From contig JAFACP010000229.1 in assembly GCA_023425455.1 (NCBI GenBank), forward strand, positions 1-13,430: a stretch of 13,430 nucleotides of DNA, read 5' to 3'. Each line of letters opens with the position of its first letter. Position 1 is the first letter of the stretch. The notes beneath the pieces are model-generated. The model was not told the origin of the DNA. It saw nothing but the letters and a program-made list of their open reading frames with translations, and made no database searches. This DNA is from Pseudomonadota bacterium. GTDB lineage: Bacteria; Pseudomonadota; Gammaproteobacteria; Enterobacterales; Enterobacteriaceae. Positions 9,544 to 13,430 of the stretch are shown piece after piece. The position numbers and the translations under genes are program-made.

Positions 9544-10524
9544 CTAGACGCTGCGTTTCGCTTTTTGTTTGTAACGGTCAAAAATCACCGCCGCCAGCAG
9601 GATCAAGCCGCGTACGACGTACTGCGAGAACGGGGAGATATTCAGCAGGTTCATGGCGTTTTCGACGGTCCCCAGAATCAGTATCCCGGCCACCACATAC
9701 GAAATTTTGCCAATCCCGCCCTTCAGCGATACCCCACCCAGCACGCAGGCAGAGATGACGATCAGCTCGTAGCCGATGGAGGTCATCGGCTGGCCGCTGG
9801 TCATGCGTGAGGCCAGAATGATCCCGGCGGCGGCGGACACCAGCCCCGACAGTACGAAGATGATTATTTTGGTTCGCACCACCGGCACCCCGGCCAGACG
9901 CGCCGCCTCTTCGTTACCGCCGATAGCCAGCGTATTGCGGCCAAAGGTCGTGCGGTTAAGCAGAAAACCGAACAGGATCAGGCACGCCACCGTCAGCCAG
10001 ATTGGCGCAGGCAGCCCCAACCAGTTGGCATAGCCAAGCGCGAAGAAACGCTCATCTTCAATCCCAACCGCCTTACCGTCAGAAATGATGTACGCCAGAC
10101 CGCGTACAATTTGCATGGTGGCAAGCGTGGTGATCAGCGCGTTGATTTTCAGTCGGGCAATCACAAAGCCGTTCACCAGACCGCTCAACACCCCCAGCAT
10201 CAGCCCGGCAAAAACGCCGATCCACAGGCTTTCGGTCAGGTTGATGACCACCGCCGCGGTCACGCCCGCACAGGCAATCACCGAGGCGACCGACAGATCG
10301 AAATCACCGGACGCCAGACAGAACAGCATGCCGCAGGCAACCATTCCTGACATCGAAATCGCCAGCCCCAGCCCCTTCATATTGATAAAGGTGGCAAAGT
10401 TAGGCACAAAAATCGCGCAGGCGAGGAACAGCGCGGCAAACACCACCAGCATGCCGTACTGATCCCAGATGCGGCCAAAACTGAATGCCGATTTCGGCAC
10501 TCCGGATGTAGTAACAGAGGACAT
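9544..10524 (-). CDS. araH: L-arabinose ABC transporter permease AraH
   Basis: AraH is the inner-membrane channel of the high-affinity L-arabinose importer and works as a dimer with AraG. It belongs to the BPD_transp_2 (ribose/arabinose) permease family and is hydrophobic throughout, with about eight to ten membrane segments. The cytoplasmic coupling region NRTTFGRNTLAIGGNEEAARLAG (split by the helix break after GRNT) is the EAA-like contact with the ATPase. It has 326 residues from the ATG at 10522-10524. The ATG one codon earlier (10525-10527) is only three bases from AAGGAG (10531-10536), while the second is six away, so I chose the second. It is the last gene of araFGH, 14 bases after araG. 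Confidence 0.95.
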   Translation of the reverse strand: MSSVTTSGVPKSAFSFGRIWDQYGMLVVFAALFLACAIFVPNFATFINMKGLGLAISMSGMVACGMLFCLASGDFDLSVASVIACAGVTAAVVINLTESLWIGVFAGLMLGVLSGLVNGFVIARLKINALITTLATMQIVRGLAYIISDGKAVGIEDERFFALGYANWLGLPAPIWLTVACLILFGFLLNRTTFGRNTLAIGGNEEAARLAGVPVVRTKIIIFVLSGLVSAAAGIILASRMTSGQPMTSIGYELIVISACVLGGVSLKGGIGKISYVVAGILILGTVENAMNLLNISPFSQYVVRGLILLAAVIFDRYKQKAKRSV

Positions 10525-10538
10525 CATTAACTCCTTAC

Positions 10539-12053
10539 TCAGGCGACAGCCTGGCTCACTTTAGGCATGGCGAGGCTCAACGCCTGTTGTTCATTCGCCT
10601 GTTCATGACGTAATTCACCGGCAATTTCGCCCTCGCGCATCACCACGATGCGATCGGCGACGCCGAGCACTTCAGGCAGATCGCTTGACGCGAACAGCAC
10701 CGCCACGCCGCGTTTTGCCAGCGCATAAATTACGTTATAGATTTCATGCTTCGCGCCCACGTCAATACCGCGGGTCGGTTCATCGAGCAAAATGACCTTC
10801 ATCTCTTCCGACAGCCAGCGGCCTAAAATCGCCTTTTGCTGGTTGCCGCCGGAGAGATTCATAATCAGCTGCTCCGCGCCCGGGGTTTTGATATTCAGGG
10901 AGCGAATATGCTGTTCGGCATTGCTGGCCTCCCAGCTGTCGTTAATCAGGCACCCGGCACGGATGTACTTCCGCCGCGCGGAGATGTTGATGTTGTCGCG
11001 CACGGAGTGTACCGGGATAATCCCTTCCGCCTTGCGATCCTCCGGACAGAGCATCATCCCGGCGCGGATAGCGTGCGCCGGTTTCTGAATATCGACCGGC
11101 TGACCGTCAATCGACACCTGCCCCCCGGTAATCCGCGTGCCGCCGAACAACCCTTTCATCAGCTCGCTGCGCCCTGCCCCGACCAGGCCAAACAGCCCGA
11201 CGATCTCCCCGCTGCGTACCGACAGCGAAATCGGGGTGCGCACCCCGGGTGCTTTGACGTTCTCCAGCCGCAGACGCTCAGGTCCGTACTCGCGCGTCTG
11301 CCAGTGGTAAATATCCCCCAGTTCACGACCGACCATCGCCTGCACCAGCTGATCGTGATTCACCTGCTGCATGTCGCTGAAGGTCTGTACATAACGACCA
11401 TCTTTAAACACGGTGATGGCATCGCTGAGGGCAAAAATTTCCTCCATACGGTGAGAGACATACAAAATGGTGCGTCCCTCATTACGCAGCTCACGGATCA
11501 CGCGGAACAGGTTGTCTATTTCACGCGCCGACAGCGAGCTGGTCGGTTCATCAAACGCGATAATTTTCGCGTTGCGCGCCAGCGCCTTGGCAATTTCAAC
11601 CATCTGCCACTGGCCAATAGAGAGATACTTCAGCGGGGTCTGGGGATCGATGTCCAGACCCAGGTGCTGCAGCTGCAGCCCCGCTTCATAATTAAGTAGC
11701 GAGCGATTCACAAGGCCGCTTTTGTGCGGGAGCTGTCCTAAGTAGATATTTTCCGCCACCGTCATCTCAGGGATCAGATGTAACTCCTGATAGATAATGG
11801 CCACGCCGGCGTTCAGCGCCGCCGTGGTATCGGCAAACGTGACCTCTTCGCCACCGATAGCGAGGGTTCCGCTGGTCGGGGTGTAGAAACCGCTGAGGAT
11901 TTTCAGCAGCGTGGATTTTCCGGCGCCATTCTCTCCCATCAGGGCGTGAACCTGGCCGGCGTAGCAGTCGAAGCTGATATCGGTCAGGGCGTTAACGCCG
12001 GGGAAGGTTTTACCGATGCCGCGAAAAGAGAGATACGGTAAGGACTGTCGCAT
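10539..12053 (-). CDS. araG: L-arabinose ABC transporter ATPase AraG
   Basis: AraG powers arabinose import by ATP hydrolysis on the cytoplasmic face of AraH. Like other sugar importers of this class it is two fused ATPase halves; at 504 residues it has the E. coli length. The N-terminal half has Walker [10 protein letters not shown] (40-48), signature LSIGQ (144-148), Walker B IIAFDEP (164-170) and switch His201. The C-terminal half has a degenerate Walker A GLVGAGRS (289-296), signature LSGGNQQK (400-407) and Walker B VILLDEP (420-426). A degenerate second nucleotide site is usual in this family. The ATG at 12051-12053 has GGAG five bases upstream. It follows araF after a 71-base gap with a hairpin. 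Confidence 0.97.
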   Translation of the reverse strand: MRQSLPYLSFRGIGKTFPGVNALTDISFDCYAGQVHALMGENGAGKSTLLKILSGFYTPTSGTLAIGGEEVTFADTTAALNAGVAIIYQELHLIPEMTVAENIYLGQLPHKSGLVNRSLLNYEAGLQLQHLGLDIDPQTPLKYLSIGQWQMVEIAKALARNAKIIAFDEPTSSLSAREIDNLFRVIRELRNEGRTILYVSHRMEEIFALSDAITVFKDGRYVQTFSDMQQVNHDQLVQAMVGRELGDIYHWQTREYGPERLRLENVKAPGVRTPISLSVRSGEIVGLFGLVGAGRSELMKGLFGGTRITGGQVSIDGQPVDIQKPAHAIRAGMMLCPEDRKAEGIIPVHSVRDNINISARRKYIRAGCLINDSWEASNAEQHIRSLNIKTPGAEQLIMNLSGGNQQKAILGRWLSEEMKVILLDEPTRGIDVGAKHEIYNVIYALAKRGVAVLFASSDLPEVLGVADRIVVMREGEIAGELRHEQANEQQALSLAMPKVSQAVA

Positions 12054-12087
12054 AACGTCTCCGTGATGTCTGTAATGTGAACCTCTG

Positions 12088-12110
12088 GCCCCTTACCGCC
12101 AGTAAGGGGC
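12088..12110 (-). promoter_or_regulatory. Intercistronic hairpin between araF and araG
   Basis: GCCCCTTAC (12088-12096) and GTAAGGGGC (12102-12110) form a perfect 9-bp stem with a 5-nt loop, right after the araF stop. No U run follows it on the transcript, so full termination is unlikely. In binding-protein transporter operons such hairpins commonly protect the binding-protein mRNA from 3' decay, so more AraF than AraG/AraH is made; that role is inferred here. Confidence 0.6.
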
Positions 12111-12124
12111 GCAATCACAGCGTA

Positions 12125-13114
12125 TTACTTACCGCCCAGCCCTTTTTTCGCCAGCTCCTCTTTGAAGTTGTCGCGGGTGATCAGCACCACGTCGGTCACT
12201 TCGGTGAATTTCGGCGGCTCAGCCCCTTTGGTCACCCAGTTGTAGAGCATTTCGCTGGATTTATAGCCATGCACGTCCGGGCTTGGCAGCAGAGAGCCGT
12301 AGAAGCCGGTAGCCTGCGCTTTTGACAATTCGCTCACGGCGTCAACGCCGTTGATACCGATCCCGATAACATCCGCCGCCTTGAAGCCCTGTCCCTCCGT
12401 CGCCCGCACGCCACCCAGCACGGTGTTGTCGTTCATCCCCACCACCAGCCAGTGTTTGACTTCAGGATGCTGAACCAGCATTGAGTTCGCCGCATCAAAG
12501 GCGCCGGGGATATCGTTTGATTTGGTCGGTACTTTATAGATCTGTTTTTCCGGGAAACCGGCCGCCTTCAGCGCGTCCATGGAACCCGTTGTGCGGCGGC
12601 GGGCGGTATCCAGCTCATCGGCGGTGATGGCCATTACCGCTGAATCTTTCACATCCCAGCCGCGTTTTTGCATCTCTTTGTACAGCTCCTGCCCCTGGCG
12701 CTCGCCGATTTTCGTTGCCGCCATCATCACCAGTGGCACGCTGTCCATCGGTTTACCTTTGGCGTTAACGAACTGGTCATCAACCGCAATCACCTTCATG
12801 TCATAGCCGCGCGCTTTGGCCACGATAGCGGACCCCAGTTTGGGATCCGGCGTGCAGATAACGAATCCCTTCGCCCCACTTGCCGCCAGGCTATCGATCG
12901 CGTTCAACGTTTTTTCACCGTCAGGTACGGCAATTTTGATCACCTCGAAACCTAAATCTTTCCCGGCTTTATCCGCGAATTTCCATTCGGTCTGGAACCA
13001 GGGCTCTTCCGGCTGTTTGACTAAAAAACCGAGTTTTAAATTTTCAGCGATAGCGGATTGTGACATAACGGCAGCCAGGCCGATGGCCGCCAGCGCTTTA
13101 GTAAATTTGTGCAT
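12125..13114 (-). CDS. araF: L-arabinose-binding periplasmic protein AraF
   Basis: AraF captures L-arabinose in the periplasm and delivers it to AraGH. The 329-residue precursor has a standard Sec signal peptide: basic MHKFTK, a hydrophobic stretch, and cleavage after residue 23 (SQSAIA before ENLKLG). The mature protein of 306 residues belongs to the ribose/arabinose-binding (Peripla_BP_4) family. Sugar-contact residues known from E. coli ABP are visible at the start of the mature chain: Lys10, Glu14 and Trp16 in VKQPEEPWFQ. The start is the ATG at 13112-13114, with GGAG six bases upstream. A longer reading from 13135 would put seven residues before the signal peptide and has no support. It is the first gene of araFGH. 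Confidence 0.97.
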   Translation of the reverse strand: MHKFTKALAAIGLAAVMSQSAIAENLKLGFLVKQPEEPWFQTEWKFADKAGKDLGFEVIKIAVPDGEKTLNAIDSLAASGAKGFVICTPDPKLGSAIVAKARGYDMKVIAVDDQFVNAKGKPMDSVPLVMMAATKIGERQGQELYKEMQKRGWDVKDSAVMAITADELDTARRRTTGSMDALKAAGFPEKQIYKVPTKSNDIPGAFDAANSMLVQHPEVKHWLVVGMNDNTVLGGVRATEGQGFKAADVIGIGINGVDAVSELSKAQATGFYGSLLPSPDVHGYKSSEMLYNWVTKGAEPPKFTEVTDVVLITRDNFKEELAKKGLGGK

Positions 13115-13224
13115 GGTAAACTCCAGCTTTAGCATTCTTTTCTGTAGGGAATATTTGCGTGCTTCTTATTTAATCGGACTTAAAACAAGGCATTAGCGCT
13201 TACCTCGTCATAAGCGTTAGTGCT

Positions 13225-13260
13225 GGTGATAGTTTTAGCGGGAAATTAATCATCCATAAG
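13225..13260 (-). promoter_or_regulatory. Predicted araFGH promoter
   Basis: TAAAAC on the minus strand (13237-13232) is a 4/6 match to the -10 consensus; the -35 position has no good match, as expected for a CRP-dependent promoter. The start would be about 13225, with a leader of about 110 nt. I chose it because it puts the CRP-like site at -41.5 and the two AraC-like pairs at -79.5 and -154.5, which fits the layout I recall for E. coli araFGH. The -10 itself is weak. Confidence 0.45.
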
Positions 13261-13274
13261 AGAGCGACATCACA
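13259..13274 (-). promoter_or_regulatory. CRP site of araFGH
   Basis: On the minus strand TGTGA (13274-13270) is perfect; after a 6-bp spacer the second half TCTCT (13263-13259) matches TCACA at 3/5. The centre (13266.5) would be at -41.5, the class II position overlapping the -35 region. Arabinose uptake is under catabolite control in enterobacteria. Confidence 0.5.
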
Positions 13275-13285
13275 CCGCAGAATTA

Positions 13286-13323
13286 CAGTAATTGCGTACA
13301 TAAATTCAGCGTAAAATGACATA
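13286..13323 (+). promoter_or_regulatory. AraC site, promoter-proximal pair
   Basis: Two half-sites in tandem with 21-bp periodicity: CAGT-N7-TACATA (13286-13302) and CAGC-N7-GACATA (13307-13323). Each matches the AraC half-site TAGC-N7-TCCATA at 7/10. The 21-bp step is that of araI1-araI2. The centre lies at about -79.5 of the predicted araF start. The sites read on the plus strand, opposite to araF transcription. Confidence 0.5.
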
Positions 13324-13360
13324 AAAAAGAGCGATATTGTCCGACAAATGCAATGCAGTT

Positions 13361-13398
13361 AAGCAGGATTGTCCATAAGGTCAGCTAAGATATCCCTG
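13361..13398 (+). promoter_or_regulatory. AraC site, distal pair
   Basis: AAGC-N7-TCCATA (13361-13377) matches the AraC half-site at 9/10, and CAGC-N7-TCCCTG (13382-13398) at 7/10 follows exactly 21 bp later. The centre is at about -154.5. Orientation is again opposite to araF. This is the stronger of the two pairs. Confidence 0.6.
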
Positions 13399-13430
13399 TC
13401 TGCCGGACGCCCAGGGTCCGGGAGGGGGGG

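Noticed and set aside
13242..13258. TCCATAAGAG at 13253-13262, resembling araI1
   Set aside because: The upstream TAGC half is GAAA and no partner lies 21 bp away; it overlaps the predicted -35/CRP region. I treat the two regular pairs further upstream as the AraC sites.

Overview
The window is a stretch of enterobacterial chromosome (Enterobacteriaceae, near Enterobacter, Citrobacter or Escherichia). Nearly every protein is close to full-length collinear with its E. coli counterpart, and the order motA-flhC-flhD-uspC-otsA-otsB-araH-araG-araF is the one I know from E. coli. I cannot fix the genus from sequence alone. I found no RNA gene, insertion sequence, prophage or CRISPR array.

Left part (1-4989). 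The 3' end of a dicarboxylate/amino acid:cation symporter gene runs rightward and ends at a clear hairpin. It converges on a leftward motility and chemotaxis operon, motA-motB-cheA-cheW: stator proteins, histidine kinase and coupling protein. In E. coli the receptor gene tar follows cheW; here the symporter occupies that place.

Middle (4990-7150). The flagellar master operon flhDC reads leftward and ends at a strong intrinsic terminator before motA. Its control region shows a near-consensus CRP site, a promoter at matching spacing, an RcsAB-like box just after the predicted start point and a leader of about 216 nt. An AT-rich gene-free spacer of about 0.5 kb separates it from uspC, a universal stress protein gene reading rightward.

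Right part (7151-13430). The trehalose operon otsB-otsA reads leftward, with overlapping genes and a sigma-S-type -10 element. Between that promoter and otsB lies a perfect inverted repeat with 10-bp arms that I cannot assign. Upstream of it is the L-arabinose ABC transporter operon araF-araG-araH (periplasmic binding protein, ATPase, permease). Its control region holds a CRP-like site at about -41.5 and two AraC-type tandem half-site pairs with 21-bp periodicity at about -79.5 and -154.5.

The genes form three functional groups: swimming and chemotaxis, osmotic/stationary stress (uspC, otsBA) and arabinose uptake. Nothing looks like an undescribed multi-gene system. The points worth a second look are regulatory: the otsB leader palindrome, the AraC site layout, the flhDC leader, the changed neighbour of cheW, and a perfect hairpin in the flhD-uspC spacer. 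Statements about E. coli gene order, lengths and residue numbers are from memory; no alignment or search was run.
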